Positions 1 to 6,560 of a stretch of 47,236 bases of DNA are shown one piece after another; positions within the stretch are counted from its first letter, which is position 1, and every line of letters starts with the position of its first letter. The position numbers were made by a program, and so were the translations under genes. Below the pieces are notes generated by a model that was not told the DNA's origin, searched no databases, and saw nothing but the letters and a program-made list of their open reading frames with translations. The stretch comes from Lentisphaeria bacterium (lineage in GTDB: Bacteria; Verrucomicrobiota; Lentisphaeria; Victivallales; UBA1829): contig JAFSZN010000066.1 in assembly GCA_017455665.1 (NCBI GenBank), positions 1-47,236 of the forward strand, written 5' to 3'.

Positions 1-332
1 ATGACGCGGTCGAAGCTTTCCTCGGTCATGTCGAGCAGGTCCGCGCGCACGTTCGGCGCGACTCCGGCGTTGTTCACGAGCGCGTCGATGCCGCCGAAAT
101 CGCGGATGACCGCGCCGACCGTTTTTTCCCGGTCGTCCGCTTTCGAGATGTCGCAGACGTAGTAGCGGGCGGCGACGCCGTATTTCCGCGCGATTTCGGC
201 GCACTGCGCATCGCCGTCGGCCTGCGGCTTCCGCGCCAGAAGGGCGACGTCCCAGTGTTCCGAAGCGAGTTTTTCCGCGATCGCGGCGCCGATGCCGCGG
301 CTCGCGCCCGTGATGACGGCTGTTTTGCCCAT
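1..332 (-). CDS. Short-chain dehydrogenase/reductase (SDR), 5' part only
   Basis: The first 110 codons of an SDR-family NAD(P)-dependent oxidoreductase are present; the gene runs off the left edge. Visible residues begin MGKTAVITGASRGIG, where TGASRGIG (residues 8-15) is the Rossmann-fold cofactor loop. NNAG follows near residues 88-91, the second family hallmark. The catalytic YxxxK lies outside the window, so the substrate cannot be named; fatty-acid ketoreductases (FabG-like) and sugar or alcohol dehydrogenases share this start. An AAGGAGG ribosome site sits just upstream of the ATG. The gene is transcribed divergently from the ytfR operon from its own promoter at 392-420. Confidence 0.9.
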   Translation of the reverse strand, partial: MGKTAVITGASRGIGAAIAEKLASEHWDVALLARKPQADGDAQCAEIARKYGVAARYYVCDISKADDREKTVGAVIRDFGGIDALVNNAGVAPNVRADLLDMTEESFDRV

Positions 333-391
333 GGATGAAGCCTCCTTGCGTCAAAAAAAGATGGCAAAAAAGATACGTTTCGAATCACCAT

Positions 392-420
392 AATATAGTT
401 TCCGGAAGGTAAAAAATCAA
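392..420 (-). promoter_or_regulatory. Sigma-70 promoter for the SDR gene
   Basis: Read on the minus strand: TTGATT (415-420), a 17 bp spacer, TATATT (392-397). It points at the SDR gene about 60 bp downstream. Identified by eye only. Confidence 0.6.
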
Positions 421-492
421 GAAGAAAGTATGGATAAGGAAAAAATATTTGAAACTCGAAACAAATAATTCCGGAAAAAAAGAAAAACATGA

Positions 493-520
493 TTGAAAAA
501 CGCCGAATTTGTGCTATCTT
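493..520 (+). promoter_or_regulatory. Promoter of the ytf operon
   Basis: TTGAAA (493-498), 16 bp spacer, TATCTT (515-520) preceded by GTGC, which makes an extended -10 (TGN). The start site should be near 527, inside the palindrome at 524-537. Confidence 0.7.
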
Positions 521-523
521 TTC

Positions 524-537
524 TAGAACATATTCTA
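524..537 (+). promoter_or_regulatory. Candidate operator, inverted repeat at the ytf start site
   Basis: TAGAA-CATA-TTCTA is a perfect 5 bp inverted repeat with a 4 bp centre, lying directly on the predicted start site. Its position suits a repressor of the sugar transporter operon. No regulator gene is visible nearby, so the binding protein is unknown. Confidence 0.4.
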
Positions 538-575
538 AATGAATCGTCCACTCACACCCCACACAGGAAAGACGA

Positions 576-2069
576 ATGGATTTACTGCAAACCAAAGGCA
601 TTGAGAAGCAGTTTCTCGGAGTCAAGGCCCTGAAGGGCGTCGATTTCGCGGTGAAAGCCGGCGAAATCCACGCGCTCATGGGCGAAAACGGCGCCGGGAA
701 AAGCACGCTCATCAAGATCATCACGGGCGTTTACCCCGCCTCCGCGGGCTCGGTCTATTTCAACGGGAAGGAGTGCAAATTCCGGTCCCCGCTGGACGCC
801 GAACACGCCGGCATCAGCACCGTGTACCAGGAAGTGAACCTGCTGCCCGACCTGTCGGTCGCCGAAAACATCTGCATCGGCCGCGAACCGCGCACGAAAC
901 TCGGATTCATCGACAAGAAGGAACGCAAGGTGCAGGCCCGCAAGGCGCTCGCCCGGCTCGACATCGACATCAACGTCGGCGAAAACCTTTCCAGTTACTC
1001 CATCGCCATCCAGCAGCTCGTGGCGATCGCCCGCGCGCTGGACGTGGACTGCAAGCTCCTGATCCTCGACGAGCCGACCTCCAGCCTCGACGAAAACGAG
1101 GTGAAGGAACTCTTCAAGGTCATGAAGAAGCTCCGCGAGGAAGGCATGGCGATCATCTTCATCACGCACTTCCTCGACCAGGTCTACGAGGTCAGCGACC
1201 GCATCACCATCCTGCGCGACGGCCAGCTCGTCGGCTCCTATGATGCAAAGGACCTCCCGCGCATCGAAATGGTCGCGAAGATGATCGGCAAGACCCCGGA
1301 CGAGATCAACCAGATGCAGGCGGGGATCGTGAAGAACACCAAGTTCGGCGACACCGTCTACGAGGCGAAGGGCATCGGACGCGTCGGCACGATCAGCCCG
1401 GTCGACGTCAGCATCCGCGAGGGCGAACAGCTCGGCCTCGCCGGCCTGCTCGGGTCCGGACGCTCCGAGATCGCGCAGATCATCTTCGGCGTGGATCCGC
1501 ACGACTCCGGCACCATGACCATGTGCGGCAAGTCCGTGAACTTCAACAGCCCGCAGAAGGCGGTGAAGGCGAAGGTCGCCCTGATCGCCGAAGACCGCAA
1601 AGTGACCGGCATCATCCCCGACCTCACCATCCGCGAAAACATCATGCTCGCGCTCCAGGCGTCGAAAGGCATCTGGAAGACCATGACGCTGAAGCAGCAG
1701 GAGGAGATGGCGGAGAAATACATCAAGCTGCTCCGCATCAAGACCCCGAGCGGCGAACAGCTCATCAAGCACCTGAGCGGCGGCAACCAGCAGAAAGTCC
1801 TGATCGCCCGCTGGCTCGCGACCAATCCGAAGCTCCTGATCCTCGACGAACCCACGCGCGGCATCGACGTCGGCGCGAAGGCGGAGATCGAGGCGCTGAC
1901 CCAGCAGCTCTGCGGCGAGGGCATGGCAGTCATCTTCATCAGCTCCGAACTCGAGGAAGTCGTCCGCGACTGCGACCGCGTGATCGTGCTCCGCGACCGC
2001 AAGAAAGTCGGCGAGGTCGCGGGTTCCGACATCTCCCTCAAGAACGTTATGAAACTCATCGCAGGTTAA
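576..2069 (+). CDS. ytfR: Sugar ABC transporter ATPase, galactofuranose type
   Basis: 497-residue double-ATPase subunit of a carbohydrate-uptake ABC transporter of the RbsA/MglA/YtfR class; it powers import through the two following permeases. The first nucleotide-binding domain has Walker A GENGAGKST (36-44), a weak signature (SSYSIAIQQ) and Walker B LLILDEPTSSLD. The second has the degenerate loop GLLGSGRSE, signature LSGGNQQK and LLILDEPTRGID. Such asymmetry is normal in this family. The start at 576 is supported by AGGAAAG just upstream. First gene of a four-gene operon. YtfR is preferred over RbsA or MglA because the neighbouring permeases and binding protein match the Ytf set best. Confidence 0.9.
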   Translation: MDLLQTKGIEKQFLGVKALKGVDFAVKAGEIHALMGENGAGKSTLIKIITGVYPASAGSVYFNGKECKFRSPLDAEHAGISTVYQEVNLLPDLSVAENICIGREPRTKLGFIDKKERKVQARKALARLDIDINVGENLSSYSIAIQQLVAIARALDVDCKLLILDEPTSSLDENEVKELFKVMKKLREEGMAIIFITHFLDQVYEVSDRITILRDGQLVGSYDAKDLPRIEMVAKMIGKTPDEINQMQAGIVKNTKFGDTVYEAKGIGRVGTISPVDVSIREGEQLGLAGLLGSGRSEIAQIIFGVDPHDSGTMTMCGKSVNFNSPQKAVKAKVALIAEDRKVTGIIPDLTIRENIMLALQASKGIWKTMTLKQQEEMAEKYIKLLRIKTPSGEQLIKHLSGGNQQKVLIARWLATNPKLLILDEPTRGIDVGAKAEIEALTQQLCGEGMAVIFISSELEEVVRDCDRVIVLRDRKKVGEVAGSDISLKNVMKLIAG

Positions 2070-2081
2070 GGGACCCCCGAC

Positions 2082-3359
2082 ATGAATAAATCATCGAACA
2101 AATTCCGCCATCTCGTATGGCCCCTTGTCTCGCTCGCTTTGCTTCTGCTGTTCAATGCGATCTTCACCGACAACTTCTTCAAGATCGAGATCAAGAAACA
2201 GGATTCCGCCCAGGCGGTCCAGGCTCCATCCGGTACGCTCGAGTCCCCCCAGCCGGGCACGTCCTGGATCACCCCCGAAAAATATGAGACTGTGAACGGC
2301 TCCGCCGAAGCCGCCGCGAATGCCGCCGCGGAAGAAGCCGGGGCCGCCGCGCAGACCGTGCAGGATTCCGCCGGACAGCAGGCCGTCCCCGAGAAGAAGG
2401 ACGGCAAAGGCGTCTCCATTTTCGGCTACTACCTCTACGGCACCCCGATCGACATCCTGAACCAGGGCTCGAAGGTCATGGTCCTCGCCATCGGCATGAC
2501 GCTCGTGATCGCCACGGGCGGCATCGACATCTCGGTCGGCGCGGTCATGGCAATCGCCGGCGCGATCGCCGCGCTCCTCATTTCCATGCTCGACGCGGGC
2601 AACTGCATCGGCGCGGGGATGGGACCCTCCGTCTACTGGATTATTCCGGTCCTCGCAGCGCTGGTCCTGGCGACGCTTGCCGGGTTCTGGAACGGCATGC
2701 TGGTCGCGGGCTTCGGCATCCAGCCGATGGTCGCCACGCTGGTGCTGATGGTCGCCGGACGCGGCGTCGCCCAGCTGATCACCGATGGCCAGATCATCAC
2801 GTTCGACAACCCCGGACTGGTGTTCCTCTGCAACGGTCACGCGCTGTTCCTGCCGTTCTCGGTGTGGATCGTGGTCGCGATGTACGTGATCTTCGGACTG
2901 CTCACGCGCAAGACGGCGTTCGGGCTCTTCATCGAATCCGTCGGCAACAACGAGCGCGCCAGCCGCTACGCTGGCATCGAGGCGCGCCGCATCAAATGGC
3001 TCACCTACGTCATCTGCGGATTCTGCGCGGGCGTCGCGGGCCTGCTCGCCGCATCCAACATCAAGTGCGCCGACTCCAACAACGCCGGCCTCTACCTCGA
3101 ACTCGACGCCATTCTCGCCACCGTGATCGGCGGCACCTCGATGGCGGGCGGCCGGTTCTTCCTCTCCGGCTCGCTGGTCGGCGCGATCCTGATCCAGACG
3201 CTGACGACCACGATGTACATGAAGAACGTGAGCCCGGCGATCGTCGCCGTGCCGAAAGCGATGGTGGTCATCATCGTGTGCCTGCTCCAGTCGCCGGTCT
3301 TCCGCGCGAAAGTGCTTTCCATCTTCGCCTCGAAGGCTGCGAAAGGAGGCGTCCAATGA
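2082..3359 (+). CDS. ytfT: Sugar ABC transporter permease with an unusual N-terminal insert
   Basis: 425-residue inner-membrane permease of the galactofuranose-type importer. The core closely resembles E. coli YtfT as recalled, including TPIDILN, LAIGMTLVIATGGIDISVG and VAGRGVAQLITDGQI. The family is usually about 340 residues. The excess here is a hydrophilic stretch at about residues 38-110 between the first transmembrane segment (about 13-28) and the conserved core. This insert is rich in Ala, Gln and Glu and has no membrane segment, so it probably forms a periplasmic loop or flexible linker. The reading frame stays open and codon use looks normal, so it is not a frameshift. Its stop overlaps the yjfF start by 4 bp (ATGA), a sign of coupled translation. 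Confidence 0.88.
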   Translation: MNKSSNKFRHLVWPLVSLALLLLFNAIFTDNFFKIEIKKQDSAQAVQAPSGTLESPQPGTSWITPEKYETVNGSAEAAANAAAEEAGAAAQTVQDSAGQQAVPEKKDGKGVSIFGYYLYGTPIDILNQGSKVMVLAIGMTLVIATGGIDISVGAVMAIAGAIAALLISMLDAGNCIGAGMGPSVYWIIPVLAALVLATLAGFWNGMLVAGFGIQPMVATLVLMVAGRGVAQLITDGQIITFDNPGLVFLCNGHALFLPFSVWIVVAMYVIFGLLTRKTAFGLFIESVGNNERASRYAGIEARRIKWLTYVICGFCAGVAGLLAASNIKCADSNNAGLYLELDAILATVIGGTSMAGGRFFLSGSLVGAILIQTLTTTMYMKNVSPAIVAVPKAMVVIIVCLLQSPVFRAKVLSIFASKAAKGGVQ

Positions 3360-4342
3360 AAAAGTTCAAATTCCCGATGCGCTACGTGCCGATCTCGGCG
3401 ACGATCCTCGTTTTCTTTGTCGTCTATCTCATCGGCATCATCTCCTTTGAGAACTTCGGCTCCCCGAAGGTCTTCCTCGACCTCTTCGTCGACAACGCCT
3501 ACCTCGGCATCGCCGCCATCGGCACGGCGCTGGTGATCCTCACGGGCGGTATCGACCTTTCTGTCGGTTCCATCATCGCCTTCACAAGCATTCTGATCGC
3601 GAAGATGATCGCGTCCGGCAGCAACGCCCTCGTCGCGATCGCCCTCGCGCTCGCGATCGGCATCTTGTTCGGCATGCTCCAGGGCTGGCTGATCCACTGC
3701 TTCAGCCTGCCGCCGTTCCTCGTGACGCTCGCCGGCATGTTCTTCATTCGCGGCTGCGGCTTCATCGTGAGCGAGGAATCCATCGGCATCAAGAACGACC
3801 CGGTGTTCAATTTCATCCAGAACGACCTCACGATCAAGCTCGGCAAGGGCATGAACCTCCGCTTCATCGTGATCGTGTACATCGTCGTGCTGATCGCCGC
3901 CATCTTCTTCTCCCAGCGCACGCGCTCCGGACGCAGCATCTACGCCATCGGCGACAATGAACTCGCCGCGACGCTGATGGGCATCCCTGTCGGCCGCACC
4001 AAGATCATGACCTACACGATCGCCGGGTTCTGCTCCGCGCTCGCGGGCGTGGTCTACGCGATTTACCTGAAGGCAGGCAACCCGCTGAACTGCGTCGGCC
4101 TGGAAATGGACGCCATCGCCGCGGTCGTGATCGGCGGCACGCTGCTGACCGGCGGCGTCGGCTACGTCTTCGGCTCGCTCTTCGGCGTGCTCGTGCTCGG
4201 CCTGATCCAGACGCTGATCGTGTTCGACGGGCGCATCAACTCCTGGTGGACGCGCATCATCGTCGGCCTCCTCGTGCTCGCGTTCATCTTCATGCAGAAC
4301 CTGATCACGAAGATCTCCAAATCCAAATCGAAATCCCAATAA
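3356..4342 (+). CDS. yjfF: Sugar ABC transporter permease, second subunit
   Basis: 328-residue inner-membrane permease that pairs with the YtfT-like subunit. It resembles E. coli YjfF in length and in segments such as VILTGGIDLSVGSIIAF, LAGMFFIRG, SEESI and VIGGTLLTGGVG. The ATG at 3356 is chosen over longer upstream possibilities because it has GAAAGGAGG directly upstream, overlaps the ytfT stop by 4 bp, and gives the first hydrophobic segment right after a short basic start (MKKFKFPMRY). Multiple transmembrane helices run throughout. Expected function: one half of the pore for a furanose-form sugar. Confidence 0.88.
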   Translation: MKKFKFPMRYVPISATILVFFVVYLIGIISFENFGSPKVFLDLFVDNAYLGIAAIGTALVILTGGIDLSVGSIIAFTSILIAKMIASGSNALVAIALALAIGILFGMLQGWLIHCFSLPPFLVTLAGMFFIRGCGFIVSEESIGIKNDPVFNFIQNDLTIKLGKGMNLRFIVIVYIVVLIAAIFFSQRTRSGRSIYAIGDNELAATLMGIPVGRTKIMTYTIAGFCSALAGVVYAIYLKAGNPLNCVGLEMDAIAAVVIGGTLLTGGVGYVFGSLFGVLVLGLIQTLIVFDGRINSWWTRIIVGLLVLAFIFMQNLITKISKSKSKSQ

Positions 4343-4379
4343 CTTTTTCCTAACAACAACCTAAAGAAAGGCAAGCAAC

Positions 4380-5339
4380 ATGAACAAGTTTGCAACCGTC
4401 ATCATGGCCGCCGCGGCCGCGACGCTCCTCGTCACCGGATGCTCCAAGAGCGACAGCTCCAAGATCAAAGTCGGCTTCTCCCAGGTCGGCGCTGAATCCG
4501 ACTGGCGCAAGGCGAGCACCGAGTCCATCAAGGGCGAGGCCGAAAAGCGCGCCAGCATCGAGCTGACGTTCTCCGACGCCCAGCAGAAGCAGGAAAACCA
4601 GATCAAGGCGATCCGCAACTTCATCAGCAAAGGCGTGGACGTGATCTCCTTCTCCCCCGTCGTCGCCACCGGCTTTGAAGACGTCCTGAAGGAAGCCAAG
4701 GAAGCCGGCATCCCGGTCGTCCTCTTCGACCGCGCAGTCGACGTCTCCGAAGACGGCCTCTATGTCAGCTTCATCGGCTCCGACTTTGTGGAAGAAGGCC
4801 GCCGCGCCGCCCGCTGGGTCCTTGAAAACGTCGGCGAAAACGCCAACGTCGCCGAGCTCGTCGGCACCGTCGGCTCCGCCCCCGCCATCGACCGCAAGAA
4901 AGGCTTCGAGGAGATCATCAAGGATCACCCCGGCATCAAGATCATCAAGTCCCAGAGCGGCGACTTCACGCGCGCCAAAGGCAAGGAAGTCATGGAATCG
5001 TTCCTGAAGTCCCCTGAAGCCGACCAGATCCAGGTCCTCTTCGCCCACAACGACGACATGGCGCTCGGCGCAATCCAGGCGATCGAGGAAGCCGGCAAGA
5101 AGCCCGGCCAGGACATCAAGATCGTCTCCATCGACGGCGTCAAGACCATGTTCGAAGCCATCCTCGCCGGCAAGGCGAACTGCACCGTCGAGTGCAACCC
5201 GCTCATCGGCGCCCAGCTCTTCGACGTGGTCGAAAAGATCCACGCCGGCGAGACCGTTCCCGCCCGCATCCCCTCGCAGGAAGGCGTGTTCGATTCCAAG
5301 AACATCACGCAGGAAGTCGTCGACGGCCGCAAGTACTGA
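4380..5339 (+). CDS. ytfQ: Sugar-binding lipoprotein of the Ytf transporter
   Basis: 319-residue periplasmic binding protein of the type I sugar-binding fold. It starts with a lipoprotein signal (LLVTGC, Cys21), so it is probably anchored in a membrane rather than free as in E. coli YtfQ. Conserved YtfQ segments include VGFSQVGAES, QQKQENQIKA, PVVATG, VGSAPAIDRKKGF, SQSGDFTRAKGKEVMESF and AHNDDMALGAIQAI. E. coli YtfQ binds galactofuranose; the arabinose-releasing enzymes elsewhere in this window make another furanose sugar possible. AAAGG lies upstream of the ATG. Last gene of the operon, followed by a strong terminator at 5401; having the binding protein last differs from the E. coli order. 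Confidence 0.9.
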   Translation: MNKFATVIMAAAAATLLVTGCSKSDSSKIKVGFSQVGAESDWRKASTESIKGEAEKRASIELTFSDAQQKQENQIKAIRNFISKGVDVISFSPVVATGFEDVLKEAKEAGIPVVLFDRAVDVSEDGLYVSFIGSDFVEEGRRAARWVLENVGENANVAELVGTVGSAPAIDRKKGFEEIIKDHPGIKIIKSQSGDFTRAKGKEVMESFLKSPEADQIQVLFAHNDDMALGAIQAIEEAGKKPGQDIKIVSIDGVKTMFEAILAGKANCTVECNPLIGAQLFDVVEKIHAGETVPARIPSQEGVFDSKNITQEVVDGRKY

Positions 5340-5400
5340 TCGGCTGACGACCGCCTGAACGGGACCGGTTTTATCATCCGGTTCCCCGGCACTGATCCCG

Positions 5401-5433
5401 AACCGGGAAGGCTCCGCGCTTTCCCGGTTTTTT
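5401..5433 (+). terminator. Rho-independent terminator of the ytf operon
   Basis: AACCGGGAA (5401-5409) pairs perfectly with TTCCCGGTT (5421-5429), followed by a run of T. It lies about 60 bp after the ytfQ stop. Confidence 0.85.
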
Positions 5434-5467
5434 CGCGCCTTTTTTCCGGCTTTTTCCGGTTGCGGGG

Positions 5468-5496
5468 TTGTTTTTCAGGCGATTTCGGTGTATGGT
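5468..5496 (+). promoter_or_regulatory. Promoter of the SGNH esterase gene
   Basis: TTGTTT (5468-5473), 17 bp spacer, TATGGT (5491-5496) with TG just before the -10. Moderate match by eye. Confidence 0.5.
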
Positions 5497-5543
5497 ATCG
5501 CACTAAAAACATTTGAACTTATTTCCGTTTCAGGAGTCTCCCC

Positions 5544-6473
5544 ATGAAAAAACTGCTTGCCGCCGTCTTCGCTTCCGCCGTCTTCGCTTCCGCCGTCTTC
5601 ACCCTCGCCGCCGCCGACATCCACATGGCGGGCGACTCCACCATGATGACCTACCGCGGCAAGGACGCGCCGCAGCAGGGCTGGGGACAGCGCATGCAGG
5701 AGCTCGTGAAGGACGGCGTGGCCGTGAAGAACCGTTCCATCGGCGGGCGCTCGACGAAGAGCTTCAAGGCGGAAAAACGCTGGGAGGGTTTGCTCCGCGA
5801 GGTCAAGAAGGGCGACTTCGTGATCATCCAGTTTGGGCACAACGACGGCACGAAGGCGAAGCCGGAACGCTACACCGACCCGAAGACCGAGTACAAGGAG
5901 AACATGAAAGGCTTCGTGGAGGACGTGCGGAAGGCGGGCGGCATCCCGGTGATTGCCACGTCCATCCCGTTCGGCATCTACCTGGAGAACGGCTTGCTGA
6001 AGCCCGCCGGATTCCTGAATCCCTATCTGCAGTCCGCGCGCGAGGTCGCCGCAGAGACGAAATGCGACCTCGTCGATCTGTACGCGTACGCCGACAGGGA
6101 GCTGAACGCCGCCGGGGAGAAGAAGGGCACGCTGCTGTATCTGGAGCTGAAGCCCGGCGAATACTCGAATTATCCGCAGGGCAGGTCCGACCGCTGCCAC
6201 ATCAGTTTCCGAGGCGCGCTCTTCTACGCGAAGGCGTTCGCCCTGCTTGCGAAACAGAACAAGCTCCCGATCGCGGAGCTTTTCAAGGAGTCCGACGTGT
6301 CTCCGATGGACGCCGCGCTGAACGAAAAAGACATCTACATTGTGAAAAAGGACGAGGCGAAGGACAAGCCGGATGAGGCAAAAGCCTCAACTGAAGTCGT
6401 GCCTGGCTCCGCTCAGGCACAAGGCGAGGCGAAGCCGGATGCCGCGGAGAAGAAACAGCCCGAGGAAAAATAA
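5544..6473 (+). CDS. Secreted SGNH hydrolase, rhamnogalacturonan acetylesterase type
   Basis: 309-residue secreted esterase of the SGNH superfamily, closest in layout to rhamnogalacturonan acetylesterases (CE12, RhgT-like), which remove acetyl groups from pectin. A signal peptide covers about residues 1-24. Block I is GDST with the nucleophile Ser, followed by SIGGRS, GHND, and the late Asp/His pair in SDRCHIS. The catalytic domain ends near residue 255. The remaining tail is rich in Lys, Glu and Ala, and part of it (about residues 278-292) is encoded by a dispersed hairpin repeat at 6375-6420, so the tail is probably dispensable. AGGAG precedes the ATG. Monocistronic, with its own promoter and a terminator at 6509. 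The substrate is inferred from the family. Confidence 0.82.
   Translation: MKKLLAAVFASAVFASAVFTLAAADIHMAGDSTMMTYRGKDAPQQGWGQRMQELVKDGVAVKNRSIGGRSTKSFKAEKRWEGLLREVKKGDFVIIQFGHNDGTKAKPERYTDPKTEYKENMKGFVEDVRKAGGIPVIATSIPFGIYLENGLLKPAGFLNPYLQSAREVAAETKCDLVDLYAYADRELNAAGEKKGTLLYLELKPGEYSNYPQGRSDRCHISFRGALFYAKAFALLAKQNKLPIAELFKESDVSPMDAALNEKDIYIVKKDEAKDKPDEAKASTEVVPGSAQAQGEAKPDAAEKKQPEEK
6375..6420 (+). repeat. Dispersed two-hairpin repeat inside a coding region
   Basis: Two adjacent perfect hairpins: GAGGC-AAAA-GCCTC (6375-6388) and GTGCCTG-(8 nt)-CAGGCAC (6399-6420). The region between and around them (ACTG, then GTGCC, GCTCCGC loop, GGCAC) matches the hairpin repeats at 20408, 30082, 34928 and 46658. 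The 10 bp word AAGCCGGATG occurs on both sides (6366-6375 and 6432-6441), 66 bp apart, which keeps the host gene in frame. Confidence 0.6.
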
Positions 6474-6508
6474 GCTCGCGTTTCCCTCCCGTCTCCAACT
6501 GAAAACAG

Positions 6509-6549
6509 CGCCTTCCATCCATCCCGGACGGGAGGCGTTTCCTTTTTCG
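6509..6549. terminator. Terminator between convergent genes
   Basis: CGCCTTCC (6509-6516) pairs with GGGAGGCG (6530-6537; one G-T pair), followed by a T-rich tail. It ends the SGNH gene; read on the minus strand the hairpin is followed by CTGTTTT, so it may also serve the convergent operon ending at 6561. Confidence 0.7.
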
Positions 6550-6560
6550 CGGAGACGGAT

